From assembly GCA_013400115.1 (NCBI GenBank), contig VXBP01005604.1, positions 91,440 through 155,439 of the forward strand: a DNA stretch of 64,000 nucleotides. Reading direction: 5' to 3'. Shown piece after piece: positions 13,501 to 24,584 of the stretch; positions within the stretch are counted from its first letter, which is position 1; every line of letters begins with the position of its first letter. The notes beneath the pieces are model-generated. The model searched no databases, was not told the DNA's origin, and saw only the letters and a program-made list of their open reading frames with translations. Source of the stretch: Rhinopomastus cyanomelas (lineage: Eukaryota; Chordata; Aves; Bucerotiformes; Rhinopomastidae). Position numbers and translations under genes: made by a program.

Positions 13501-16500
13501 GAGCTGTTAAGCTGAGTAGCAACCTTCAGCAGGTGCAGCAGATGTTGTTTTTGAAAGAGAATAAAACCCTGAAGAAGTGAAATTTCATCTTGCTGAACCA
13601 CCCTGTCTCTCATTTTCAGGCTTCCTGGGAACACCAGAACAAAAATAGGCTTCATAACATTTGACAGCACAATCCATTTCTACGGCCTTCAGGAAGGGTT
13701 CTCTCAGCCTCAGATGCTCATAGTTTCGGATATTGAAGGTATGAAGAATGAAGTCCTGTGCTGAATGTCTACTGGCTGCTGGGTTTGAAGGCCTTTCTTG
13801 TGGTGGAAGCTTTAGGCTGGACCATTAATCTCTTTCTACTGTCTCTGTCTGTCTTCACTAAGTTAATAGCCTTGATAATCGTAGAAACATGGAATGGCCA
13901 GGGTTGGAAGGGACCTTAAAGATCATCTGGTTCCAACCCCCCTGCACAGGCAGGGGCACCTTCACTAGGGCAGGTTACTCAGGGCCCCAGCCAACCTGGC
14001 CTACAACACTGCCAGGGATGGGCAGCCACAGCTTCCTTGTGCAACCTGTTCCAGCATCTCGGCTCCCTCACAGCAAAGAATTTGTTCCTCGTGGCCAATC
14101 TCCCCTCTTCAAGTCTGGAACCCTTTCCCCTTGGCCTCTCACTACCACCCCTGTCAAAAGCCCTCCTCCAGCTTTCTTGTAGCCCCCTTCAGAGACTGGA
14201 AAGCTGCTAGAAGGTCACCCAGGAGCCTCCTCTTCTCCAGGCTGAACAACCCCAACTTGCTCAGTCTGATCTCACAGGGGAGGTGCTCCAGCCCTCTGAT
14301 CGTCTGAGTTGCTCTCCTCTGGACACCTTCCAGGAGCTCTGCATCCTTCTGATTTGGGGACTCCAGAACTGGGCACAGTGCTCCAGCTGGAGTCTGACCA
14401 GTGCAAAGCAGAGGGGGAGAATCCCCTCTCTCAACCAACTGTCACTGCTTCTTTTGCTGCAGCCCAGGACACAGTTATCTCTCTGGGCTGTCAGCACACA
14501 CTGACGGCTCCTGTTCAACTGCTGCTCCACCACCACCCCCAAGTTCTTCTCCTCAGGGCTGTCCTCAGTTCTTTCTCCTCCCAATCTGTGTTGGTGCATG
14601 GGATTGCCTCANGGAAGGGACCTTAAAGATCATCTGGTTCCAACCCCCCTGCACAGGCAGGGGCACCTTCACTAGGGCAGGTTACTCAGGGCCCCAGACA
14701 ACCTGGCCTACAACACCGACAGGGACAGGGCAGCCACAGCTTCCTTGTGCAACCTGTTCCAGCATCTCGGCTCCCTCACAGCAAAGAATTTGTTCCTCGT
14801 GGCCAATCTCCCCTCTTCAAGTCTGGAACCCTTTCCCCTTGGCCTCTCACTACCACCCCTGTCAAAAGCCCTCCTCCAGCTTTCTTGTAGCCCCCTTCAG
14901 AGACTGGAAAGCTGCTAGAAGGTCACCCAGGAGCCTCCTCTTCTCCAGGCTGAACAACCCCAACTTGCTCAGTCTGATCTCACAGGGGAGGTGCTCCAGC
15001 CCTCTGATCGTCTGAGTTGCTCTCCTCTGGACACCTTCCAGGAGCTCTGCATCCTTCTGATTTGGGGACTCCAGAACTGGGCACAGTGCTCCAGCTGGAG
15101 TCTGACCAGTGCAAAGCAGAGGGGGAGAATCCCCTCTCTCAACCAACTGTCACTGCTTCTTTTGCTGCAGCCCAGGACACAGTTACCTCTCTGGGCTGTC
15201 AGCACACACTGACAGCTCCTGTTCAACTGCTGCTCCACCACCACCCCCAAGTTCTTCTCCTCAGGGCTGTCCTCAGTTCTTTCTCCTCCCAATCTGTGTT
15301 GGTGCATGGGATTGCCTCAACCCAGATGCAGACCCTTGCCTTGTTGAACTCCATGCAGTTTGCACAGCCCGCTTACGGAGCCTCTGCAAGGTCCTTCTGC
15401 ATGGCCTCCCTTTCCTCCAGTGTGTTGACTTCACACAGTTTGGTGAATCAACAGCCCTGTTGCTCGCTGCTCTAACATGACATTCTAGCCACTGTTATGT
15501 TATGGGAAGAAATATAACTCCACAGAAGTAGGTTTCAGTGGGTTTGCACACTGAGACTATTTTTTTTCTCAATAGATGTGGTGAGTGGCAGGTGAAATTG
15601 GGGGAAGCTTGCTGGGTTTGTGAAAAATACCTTAAATACTTTCTTTTTCCCTTCCAGATGTGTTTATACCAATGCCAGAAAACTTACTAGTAAATTTAAA
15701 TGAAAATAAAGAGGTAAGAACTGACATGACCAGTGACATCCACATAGTTTGGGATATACTTGATAATGTCTGCGCTACTTAATGCTCGTTAACACTTGGG
15801 GGTTAAATGTCAAGTTTGAGGTGGAAAACAGATGATTTTTAACATTTACGTATCTGTAAATTGACTCTAAACTTTTGCAAAGCAAAACAAGACAGTACTT
15901 TACTTTTTCTAGGGCTTTTTCTTTACTACATTAATATTAGGAGTGTTAATAAATGTTTGTGTTATCCAGCAGTTGCCTCTGCAAAGGAATAAAACTCCAA
16001 AGACTCTTAATGTCTTCTCTATCGTAGCTAATTCAAGATCTGCTGAGGAGCTTGCCACAGATGTTTACCAAGTCCCTGGAAACTCAGAGTGCTCTGGGGC
16101 CGGCGTTACAGGCTGCCTTTAAACTCATGTCCCCCACTGGAGGGAGAATCTCTGTCTTCCAGACACAGCTTCCATCTGTGGGAATGGGAGCGTTAAAGCC
16201 ACGAGAGGAGCCAAACCACAGATCAACTGCAAAGGTCAGGAAAGCAGAAAGGTTGAGAGAACCAACCATCCTGTTCAGGAGGTTGTTCTGGAACTGCCTT
16301 TTCTGGGTGGTTTTTTGTTAAAGTAGTAGAAAGAAAAAACACTAAACAGCTCTTCCCCTCAAGCACTATAAACACAGATTAATCACAGAGCCATGTAACA
16401 TAAGGACCTTGAAAGATCATCCAGTCCAATCCCCCTGCACAGGGGGATTCCTTAGATCCAGTTGCACAGGAACAGGCAGGTTTTAAACATCACCAGAAAA

Positions 16501-19500
16501 GGAGACTCCACAAACCCCGTGTGCAGCCCCTTCCAGTGCTTCATCACCCTCCCCAGGAAGAAGGTCCTTCTCACACTGATGTGGAACCTCCTCTGCTCCA
16601 GCTCACACCCGCTGCCCCTTGTCTTGTCTCTGGGTGCCCCTGAGCAGAGCCTGGCTCCATCCTCCTCACACCCACCCTTCACATCTTGATCAACATCCAT
16701 GGGGTCACCCCTCAGGCTCCTTTTTTCCCAGCTCAAGACCCCCAGCTCCCTCAGCCTCTCCTCAGCAGGGACATGCTCCTCTCATCATCTCTGTGGCTCT
16801 GTGATCTGGTTTTCTTTAAGCTGTCACTGTAATCAGTGATGGATAATTAGGGTCCCTGAAAATGAGCAACAAGTGGGTTAATATATTTTGAATTTCCTCT
16901 GTATTTTACCCTAACCATTCTCTTAACAGGACATTCACCTGACACCATCAACAGATTTCTATAAGAAGTTGGCCTTGGACTGCTCGGGGCAACAAGTTGC
17001 AGTGGATTTATTTCTGCTCAGCGGGCAGTATTCTGACTTGGCTTCTCTAGGTAAGGCAGACTCAAGATAGTTTGGAGCAAGTAACTCTGGCACATATAGA
17101 GCATCTGTGTTAGTATTTAGTGTATGAACCTGATGTGCATGAATCCAGTGTGTCCAGATGCAAATTCATCCTGATGGGCAGAGCCAGTGAATAGAACTGA
17201 TTTAACCTCCCTCAATTAGTCGGGATTCTTGTCATCCTGGTAGAAGTGGCTGAAGTTCCTTGCATTGTGCCTTTTACCCAGCAGTGTAAATGTGTTTAGA
17301 GTCAGGTTCATTAGCAATTGAATTATTTTGTCTCTGACCAAGCTTCCAATTGACAAAGTACTGTGAATGGTTCCAGAAAGGGAATTTGCATTCAGCTGGT
17401 GTTCTGAGAAACCACAGCTGACTAGCTGTCTGCCCCCTGCCAACGTGTGTTGGTTTTGTTTCAGGCTGCATATCCAGGTATTCTGCAGGTAGTGTCTATT
17501 ACTACCAGTCCTACCATCATAAACACAACCCTGTCCAGGTGGAGAAACTGCAGAAGGAGCTGAAACGATACTTAACTAGAAAGATTGGGTTTGAGGCTGT
17601 CATGAGGATAAGATGCACCAAAGGTTTGGAGACAGTTTTCTGGATTTTGGGGAAAGGGCAGAGGGGAGGGAGGGGTGTTTGCTGTTATTTGGGAGTGTTT
17701 TGGCTCTTTTGGCTGTTGGCTAAACTTAATGGTTAAAAGACAAAGATTATAAAAAGTAAAATTCAGTACCAGGAGTCAGACTATTAATTAAAGACTCTTT
17801 GCAGTGTCTTTGCTGGCATCCAAGTTCTGTTTTGTGGTGTTTAAAACTGGAAATGCTGGACTGCTGTTTAAGCAAGAGACACTTTTTAGAGTCTAGACAG
17901 CTACTACTGTTTTGCATTGATCTGCCTTCCAAATTGCTGCTTTCTGCTTGGCTTTGTGGATTCGATCGTTTGTCTGCCTGGGACAGTGGCCTTTCCCAAA
18001 GGTTCTTGATTTCTTTGAGAAGGATCTGAACGTTGTGATCCAGAGCTGTCTAATGCAGTGGTGGGTGTGTAAGTGGACTTCACGACTCTACAGACACAAC
18101 TGACTTGGTGCAATGCTTGTCTCGCAGGGCTCTCCATCCATACGTTCCACGGAAACTTCTTTGTACGATCAACAGACCTGCTGTCGTTGCCCAACGTGAA
18201 CCCAGACGCAGGATACGCTGTGCAGATGTCCGTGGAAGAGAATCTTACTGATATGCAGGTGGTTTCCTTCCAGTCAGCTCTCCTGTACACCTCCAGCAAA
18301 GGTGAGATGTGCAGCTAGCTGCATCAGCAGCGCAGCTGAGTCTCTTGAAGAGCCTGTGTCTGTGTCAGCTGCAGCAGCCCACACAACTGAACTGGATGAC
18401 CCTGTGGTCCCTTCTAACCCAGACTGACTGTATGACTTGGTCTGGGTGATCCTGCTGCGGCAGGGGGATTGGACTAGATGATCTTTTGAGGTTTCTTCCA
18501 ATCCCTAATGATTCTATAATAGCAGCATCACAGCTGTGATGCTACTGTGTGTTGTTGATGTCATTGCTTCTTGAATATCTCAGTTCTGGTTTCAGAACAA
18601 GCAGGTTTAACCTTGAAACTGAGAACTAGTGGTTTTTGAAAGCTGCTGGAAATGGCCTGGCATTGCACAGGCATCATCTGTTAGATTAAATCTGAAACCA
18701 TTACTGCTGTTGAGCAGTCAGTGGGACTTCTTGCACTGTTCCATAAAACAAAAGTCATGGTTGGAGACTGCAGCTTTCTTTTCTTACAGGGGAAAGGCGG
18801 ATTCGTGTGCACACCATGTGTTTACCTGTGGTAACGACGCTGAGCGACGTCTACCTAGGGGCAGACGTACAAGCCATCACCGGGCTGTTGGCCAATATGG
18901 GTAAGGGCAGGGGTTGGGGTTTCTTTAACACTTGGCTGAGCTAACGTATCAAAAGCTGTAGCCAACTGGACTTAGCCTGGTGCAGCATCTTGGGGCCTTG
19001 ACTTCATTTGTGATTCACTCTGTTTCCTCTGTGGTGCAGCAGAAGCTTGTTAAGATGCATGGAAGTGAAGGCTAAAATGAGAAAGGGAGGAAAAGCCTCT
19101 TGTATCAACTTTCTGTCCTTCTTTTCAGCCGTGGACCGATCAGTTTCTGCCACCCTGAGCGATGCTAGAGATGCCTTGGTCAACGCAGTGATAGATTCTT
19201 TATCTGCTTATCGTTCGTCAGTCCTAAGCATTCAACAGCCTGGGCTGATGGCCCCCCACTCGCTGCGGCTCTTCCCACTTTATGTCCTGGCCCTCTTAAA
19301 GCAGGTGAGAGCTCAAAGGAAGCGCTGCCAGGGGATGACTCTCTGTTCAGCCTGAGGTTACAGGACCTTTCTTTGATGGACCAAATAGTGTCTGTCTTCA
19401 CTTTCACTACTTGGGTAGAAGTTTCTTGATTCAGATTGTGTAATAAAACCAGCCGCCCTGCAGTTTGCCATTTGAGTGCTCAGATGCTTCACAGATCTGA

Positions 19501-22500
19501 GAATGGTCCTTCTTGCACAGTTCTCTCAGGATAACACTTGTAGTTCTAAATTTTATGATATATGAAATACTGTGTCCAGTTCTGGGCCCCTCAGGTCCAC
19601 AAGGACATAGAACTGCTGGAGAGAGTCCAGCACAGAGCCACAGAGATGAAAGGAGTGGAACACCACCCTGATGAGGAAAGGGTGAGAGAGTTGGATCTCT
19701 AAAGCTAGAAAAAAAGGAGACGAAGGGGTGACCCCATGAACGTTGATGAATATGGAACGGGTGGGTGTCAGGAGGATGGAGCCAGGCTCTGCTCAGTGTC
19801 ATCTAATGATAGGACAAGGAGCAATGAGTGTGAGCTGGAACAGAGGAGGTTCCACATCAGTGTGAGAAGGAACCTTCTTCCCAGTGAGGGTGAGCGAACG
19901 CTGGAACAGGCTGCCCAGGGCTGTTGTGGAGTCTCCTCTGGAGACATTTCAAATCTGCCTGGACGTGTTCCTGTGCGACTGGATCTAGGTGATTCTGCTG
20001 TGGCATGGTGATTGGACTGGATGATCTTTTGAGGTCCCTTCCAATCCCTAATGTTCAGTGATTCTGTTACAGGAAAGATCAGTGTAGAACAAAACCTATT
20101 TAATTGTTCTTCTGGCCCGGGCAGATGAAATGTGACTTTACAGAGGGTGAACATGTATCTTAGTATGTAAATTACCAGAGTTTCTTTATGGTGAAGCCTG
20201 TAAAGCTCTCCAGTATTTATTCTTTTAAATTCCATAAGGAAGCTAGAACTAAACAGTAGATGAAGTACTAAGCTCAGCTTATCTCATGCTCAAATCAAAT
20301 CCCTGATTGCTTGCAGAAATCATTTCAAACTGGGACGAACACCCGCCTAGATGATCGTATTTTCACCATGTGTCAAGTGAAAAACCAGCCCCTTGTTTAC
20401 CTCATGCTTATGACACATCCCAGCCTGTACAGAGTCGATACCCTAACAGACGAGGTGAGTTAGTTATTAGTGTTACTGCATGGTCTGTTCATCTCTGACT
20501 GTTGTAATCCCAAAGACTTGTTTGATCAGTAGAAAAATTGATGCCTGAAATCTCCTGTTTTCCACGTTAAAGCTAAAATGTCCTGTTCCATATGTCCTGT
20601 TTGTTGTTTGGGACAGGATTAAGAGATTTATTAGTGAGTGATGCACTTCCAAGTATAACTTGAACTTTCTCACTGAACCTTCTGCTCGCGTGCCTCTGTC
20701 AATGGATCTAGAAGGGAGCAGAACCCATGTCTTATAAGGAAAGGCTGAGGGAGTTGGGTCTCTTGAGCTTGGAAAAAAGGAGCCTGAGGGGTGACCTCAT
20801 TAATGTTGATAAATATGTGAAGGGGGGATGTCAGGAGGATGGAGCCAGGCTCTGCTCAGTGTCACCAGTGATAGAAAAAGGGGAAAAGGGTGTGAGCTGG
20901 AACACAGGAAGTTCCACATCAATGTGAGAAGGAACTTCTTCCCGGTGAGGGTGACAGAGCACTGGAAGGGGCTGCCCAGGGGGGTTGTGGAGTCTCCTTC
21001 TCTGGAGACATTTAATACCTGCCTGGATGTGTTCCTGTGTGACTGGATCTAGGGGATTCTGTTCTGGCAGGGGGATTTGACTGGATGATCTTTCGAGGTC
21101 CCTTCCAATCCCTAATGATTCTGTGATTCTGTGGGTATGTTCCTGTGTGACTCGGTCTAGGGGATCCTGCTGTGTTGGGGGGATTGGACTAGATGATGTT
21201 TCGAGGTCCCTTCCAATCCCCAATGTTCTGTGAAGCTGTAAATTACTGTTGTTCTTTTTGCTTTTGCCTTCAGGGGGCTCTGAACATAAATGATAGAACT
21301 ATACCTCAGCCTCCACTTCTCCAGCTGTCTGTGGAGAAGCTGAGCAGAGATGGTGCTTACCTTATGGATGCTGGCTCGGTAAGAGGGCTGGGGGTGATTT
21401 AAAAACGACTCAAATGTACTTGATTTGTTCTTTCTGAGAGCTCACTATGTGTAGGAGACTGCTGAGGTGTGGTGTTGCCTTGCATTGATGTTGTCATCTC
21501 TGGCTGTCTTTCAGGTCATGTTTCTGTGGGTTGGGAAGAACTGTGGGCAGAACTTCATCAGCCAAGTCCTTGGAGTTCCAAATTACGGCTCGATCCCACA
21601 GAATATGGTATGTGCTGGCTCTGCTGTGCACCAGGATTGCTACCAGAAGATTATTTGCATGTGAACTAAAATACCTCTCGTGATTGATCACTATAAATGT
21701 GGATTGAGAGAGAGAAAATGCCTACTACACCTCTTGGATTTTCTCCAGGCTAAAACTCTACAGGTTTTGCCATGAAAGCAAAGGAAGAAGCAGCTGTCAG
21801 TGATCTGAGTTTCTCAGAACTGTGGGGGCAGACTGAGGATCTTGTCGATAGTTCAGCACAGTGGGTCAGCGGGGGAAATGCTTCCGTTTCTGCAATAAGA
21901 GGAATCAATCACAGCGCTGCCATCGATGTTCTGACAGCCAGTGGCTGATACTGGTTTAGTGCACTTGATGTGTCTGTCTGGGTTCCCTTTACACCTGCTC
22001 AGGGTAGAGTTGGGCTATCTGAACTGTTCCTTTTCCTGTATTAATGACACCCTTTGTCTCGCAGACACATCTGCCAGAACTGGAAACTGCAGAATCCATC
22101 AGAACGATAGCTTTTGTTTCTTGGCTGAGAGAACAGAGACCTTTCTTCCCTATATTATATATAATAAAGTAAGTGGGGGTTTTACAGTCTTGTACTTTGT
22201 GTCCAGAGGAGGGCAACTCAAATAATCAGAGGGTTGGAGCACCTTCCCTGTGAGGACAGGCTGAGCAAATTGGGGTTGTTCAGCCTGGAGAAGAGGAGGC
22301 TCCCAGGGGAAATTGGAGCAGCTTTCCAATAGCTGAAGGGGGCACGAAGATAGCTAGGAGAGGACTTTTGATGCAGGTGGTAGTGACAGGACAAGGGGAA
22401 AGGGTTCCAGACTTGAAGAGGGGAGATTGAGATTGGACACAAGGAACAAATTCTTTGCTGTGAGGGTGCTGAGATACTGGAGCAGGTTGCCCAAGGCAGT

Positions 22501-23152
22501 TGTTGCTGCCCCATCCCTGGCAGTGTTGAAGGCCAGGTTGTCTGGGGCCCTGAGTAACCTGCTCTAGTGAAGGTGCCCCTGCCTGGGCAGGGAGTTTGCA
22601 ACTTAGATGATCTTTAAGGTCCCTTCCAACCGTGGCCATTCTGTGATGATTCTTCAGGGACCTCTTAACAACTAACCTATTTGGATTTCATATCCTGAGC
22701 TGCTTTAGTGGCAGTTTTAACAATTGTTCATGCTGTGCTTAGCTCACAAGAGATAGGACATGGTATGAGCTGACTCCAATTCTGAAAACCCCAATTAGGG
22801 TTGTCAGCTAAAAAAAAAGCTAAAAAAGACCAAATGTCACAGGAGAATCTTGGGATGATGTCAGCTGAGTGCAGTGAGTGGTGGTGAGGGCACTTGTTAG
22901 GATTAATCACAAGGACTATTTGGGATCCTCTTCTCAGATGTTGTTAAGATGTCCTGCCGCTCGACCTGTAACTTCATTCATTCCACTGTAGCTCTTGACA
23001 AATGTTTATTCCATTCACTTCTATTTTCATCTTCCAGGGATGACAGTCCATTGAAATCAAGTTTTCTGCAAAACATGGTTGAAGACAGAACGGAATCGGC
23101 CTTATCGTACTATGAATTCCTCCTCCATATACAGCAGCAAGTGAATAAATGA
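1588..23152 (+). CDS. SEC24A: SEC24A, COPII coat cargo-adaptor subunit (5'-partial, 22 exons)
   Basis: SEC24 pairs with SEC23 in the inner COPII coat and selects cargo leaving the ER. Coding exons read here: 1588-2109, 5244-5411, 8004-8081, 8388-8554, 9359-9531, 10483-10585, 11398-11524, 12175-12284, 12903-13015, 13620-13738, 15658-15713, 16028-16234, 16930-17050, 17465-17623, 18128-18301, 18790-18900, 19129-19304, 20317-20454, 21274-21378, 21515-21607, 22065-22168, 23038-23152. Phases join without a frameshift into 1078 complete codons plus stop. The first exon begins inside a Gly codon, so one short N-terminal coding exon lies upstream of the window. The N-terminal third is Pro/Gly/Ser-rich and disordered. 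Exon 11398-11524 carries the zinc finger, CX2C-X17-CX2C (CRSC...CNLC). The trunk domain follows (VYLFVFDVSHNAV), then beta-sandwich, helical and gelsolin-like regions, ending HIQQQVNK. It matches SEC24A better than SEC24B as I remember them. The intron containing 14612 has an assembly gap, but no exon is affected. Confidence 0.97.
2346..2775 (-). mobile_element. CR1 LINE fragment
   Basis: Reversed CR1 3' region in the SEC24A intron after exon 2109. Carries the diagnostic blocks 'gttggaagggacttgcagag', 'gaaggagactccacagcctc' and 'ccattgccccttgtcctatc'; 5'-truncated. Confidence 0.85.
3855..4200 (+). mobile_element. CR1 fragment with two joined 3' tails
   Basis: Plus-strand CR1 up to about 4113 (gatcctgtggtcacttctaa), then a second, different CR1 tail (ttggtctaggtgatcctgct to ccctaatgattctatgag). 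Confidence 0.85.
4251..4725 (-). mobile_element. CR1 LINE fragment
   Basis: Reversed CR1 beginning 'atcacagaacattagggatt' and running into the degraded ORF2 C-terminal region. The 127-residue minus-strand frame here (GVEHLPDEERLRELGLLSLE) is CR1-derived. Confidence 0.9.
5511..5637 (-). mobile_element. CR1 3' fragment
   Basis: About 127 bases of reversed CR1 3' end (cagaatcacagagcatcagg) in the SEC24A intron after 5411. Confidence 0.85.
6368..6945 (-). mobile_element. CR1 LINE fragment
   Basis: About 580 bases of reversed CR1, from 'cacagaatcactgaggctgg' to the block 'gatacaagtcaggatgcc'. A different subfamily from the 'attagggattggaaggg' copies elsewhere in the window. Confidence 0.85.
7641..7930 (-). 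mobile_element. CR1 LINE fragment
   Basis: Reversed CR1 tail (tcatagaatcttctaggctg; ctccttgtcctatccgtacg), about 70 bases before the acceptor of SEC24A exon 8004-8081. Confidence 0.85.
9011..9229 (+). mobile_element. CR1 3' fragment
   Basis: Plus-strand tail (ggctgcccagggaggggttg to gattctgtggttctgtgat) located 130 bases upstream of SEC24A exon 9359-9531. Confidence 0.85.
10726..10747. repeat. Perfect 22-bp palindrome
   Basis: CCATGATCCAT followed by its exact reverse complement ATGGATCATGG, with no spacer, in a SEC24A intron 140 bases after exon 10483-10585. Confidence 0.9.
11758..12083 (-). mobile_element. CR1 LINE fragment
   Basis: Reversed CR1 (gttaaggattggaagagaac; ttccagctcacacccactgc), ending about 90 bases before SEC24A exon 12175-12284. 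Confidence 0.85.
12333..12583 (-). mobile_element. CR1 LINE fragment
   Basis: Reversed CR1 starting 'aatcacagaacattaggg', 48 bases after the donor of SEC24A exon 12175-12284. Confidence 0.88.
13879..14611 (-). mobile_element. CR1 LINE fragment, copy left of gap
   Basis: Reversed CR1 3' end (gaaacatggaatggccagg) running into ORF2 C-terminal remnants (LLEGVQRRATQTIRGLEHLP). Cut off at the n at 14612. Confidence 0.88.
13906..15318. repeat. Duplicated 706-bp CR1 segment around a one-base gap
   Basis: Bases 13906-14611 and 14613-15318 are nearly identical, offset by 707-708, with a handful of substitutions and one indel. They are separated by the only ambiguous base in the window, n at 14612. 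Both copies are minus-strand CR1 sequence. The break points coincide exactly with the n, which points to two overlapping contig ends that were not merged. Confidence 0.85.
14612..14612. other. Assembly gap (single n)
   Basis: Only unresolved base in the window. It lies in a SEC24A intron at the junction of the duplicated CR1 blocks. A one-base N commonly marks a scaffold join of zero or negative estimated size. Confidence 0.9.
14613..15478 (-). mobile_element. CR1 LINE fragment, copy right of gap
   Basis: Repeats the left copy almost base for base up to 15318, then extends 160 bases further into the same CR1. The pair reads as one CR1 insertion of roughly 900 bases represented twice. Confidence 0.88.
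16381..16803 (-). mobile_element. CR1 LINE fragment
   Basis: Reversed CR1 (agatcatccagtccaatccc; aggctccttttttcccagct) in the SEC24A intron between 16234 and 16930. Confidence 0.88.
18385..18518 (+). mobile_element. Two joined CR1 3' tails
   Basis: Plus-strand tail ending about 18433 (cccttctaacccagactgac), followed directly by a second tail (cttggtctgggtgatcctgc to ccctaatgattctataat). It has the same arrangement as 4080-4200. Confidence 0.82.
19571..20068 (+). mobile_element. CR1 LINE fragment
   Basis: About 500 bases of plus-strand CR1, from 'tgtgtccagttctgggcccc' to 'ccctaatgttcagtgattc'. Confidence 0.9.
20735..21133 (+). mobile_element. CR1 LINE fragment
   Basis: Plus-strand CR1 (aaggctgagggagttgggtc; cctaatgattctgtgattct), immediately followed by another tail at 21135-21236. 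Confidence 0.9.
21135..21236 (+). mobile_element. CR1 3' tail, abutting the previous copy
   Basis: Plus-strand tail (tatgttcctgtgtgactcgg to ccaatgttctgtgaagc), 37 bases upstream of SEC24A exon 21274-21378. Confidence 0.88.
22203..22653 (+). mobile_element. CR1 LINE fragment
   Basis: Plus-strand CR1 (ccagaggagggcaactcaaa; ggccattctgtgatgattct). It starts only 34 bases after the donor of SEC24A exon 22065-22168 and belongs to the same general subfamily as the 13.9-15.5 kb copy. Confidence 0.88.
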
Positions 23153-23500
23153 AACACTAGCCTTTGGCTCCCTTCTTTAAGGAAAGAATTTGCAGTAAAG
23201 ACCGATTGTGCTTGTAATATCTTCATTAGATCTGTGGCCTGAGGCAGTTGATGAGAAGCTCTCACTGTGATTTCAACGAACTAAAGCAAATAAAGGACCA
23301 CATCTGAGAATCAAGTGTGCAACTACGTATTATTGTACCTTCAAAAACAAAAACCCCAAATCAAACTGTTGGAACTGGTTGAGCACTTTTGATTTGCTGC
23401 AAGTCATGTTTTTACTGTAAGTAGTTGCAGCATGAAGTACATTTACAAAGGCAATACTGAAGAGGTGAAATACATTTTGTAAAATAAAGAGGTCTTTGTT
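23153..23500 (+). other. SEC24A: SEC24A 3' UTR
   Basis: Sequence after the TGA at 23150-23152. There is a possible early AATAAA near 23290 and a clear AATAAA at 23483-23488 followed by a T/G-rich stretch, which would end the message near 23500-23520. Longer forms cannot be excluded because further AATAAA sites exist downstream, for example at 26010-26015. Confidence 0.7.
23483..23488 (+). terminator. SEC24A: SEC24A polyadenylation signal
   Basis: Canonical AATAAA about 330 bases after the stop codon, followed within 20-30 bases by a GT-rich element. It is the best candidate for proximal 3'-end formation. Confidence 0.65.
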
Positions 23501-24524
23501 GTTCAAAATGTATATTTCTGTAACTCTGCTTTTATTTTTTATTTTAATTTTGGGGGTTTTTTTGCTGCTAGATGATAAAACCTCACAAGTAACCGATCAT
23601 GATTTGCAGGGAAAGTCTTGCTTAAAGTGCATCCAGTGGTTACAGAGAGAGAACATCTCCGTTTGACTTAATGCCTAAAGTAGCAGTGAAACAACTGCTC
23701 ATTGTGAAACGAACAAGTTCTCCCACACGGAGCGTAGGATCCAGTGCTCGGGTTGGATTATGGCTGCTAGGACTAAAGGTAAGCTGAACCCGGGCAGGGC
23801 GGCTGGTGCTGTTAAGCTGTTCATTAATGAGTTGGTATTCTAATTAAAACACAGTGGGGAAGAGCAGGATCTGTAGGAGTCAGTGGCTGAGTTGGCAGCG
23901 CAGGCTGACTGAGGCCATGGTAGGCTGTGGTTTTCTTCAGTTTGAGAAACAGTTTGAATTTCAGCTGGGGAGTGCTGTGCGATGGGAGGAGCAAGGAAGG
24001 TTATCTCAGCTGGTTTGGTTTGTGTTCAGACGGCTTCTAGCTCTTGTTTGTATTAACTGAATGTTAAACCCCCAAACTCCAGTGTGTTTCTGAAGCAAGT
24101 CTTTGTGTGACAGCTCTTCCAGCCTCATCTTCCCAGATATTCTGTTGTTAAAGTTGGAAATTATTTTTCCAAAGACACAACTGTTGTTTGCAGGTTTGTT
24201 TGATGGTTTGAGAACAAGCTTGATGTTTTCAAAAACCAGTGGGGTTTTTGCTGCATCTAAATACGTGTTTTAAATACGCTCTCACATCCCTGCCAGAGCT
24301 ATGCCAGAGGTGGAACTTGGCATTGGACTCCAAATGAAAATCTGTATAGAGATATTTTAAATCATTTTATAGAAGTGTTTTGGTAGCTGTTCTGGTTTGG
24401 AGATGAAGCAGTCACTAAAGAGTTACTAACGTCAAGAGTGTTTTAGTTGCTCTCTGTGCCCGTGGAAGTGTTCCACATGGAAAAATCTTGCCAAACCTCC
24501 TTCCTGGGGCAAGGAACTTGGAGT

Positions 24525-24584
24525 CAAACACTTTTGAGTGTTCAAACACTTTACCAAACACTTTTGAGTGTTCAAACACTTTAC
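24525..24584. repeat. Exact 30-bp tandem duplication
   Basis: Two identical adjacent 30-base units (24525-24554 and 24555-24584). Each contains AACACT and AGTGTT, so each unit can fold on itself. Confidence 0.9.

Noticed and set aside
14154..15307. Repeated minus-strand open frames of 94 and 112 codons
   Set aside because: They are remnants of the CR1 ORF2 C-terminus and 3' region, present twice because of the duplicated segment at the gap. They are not host genes.
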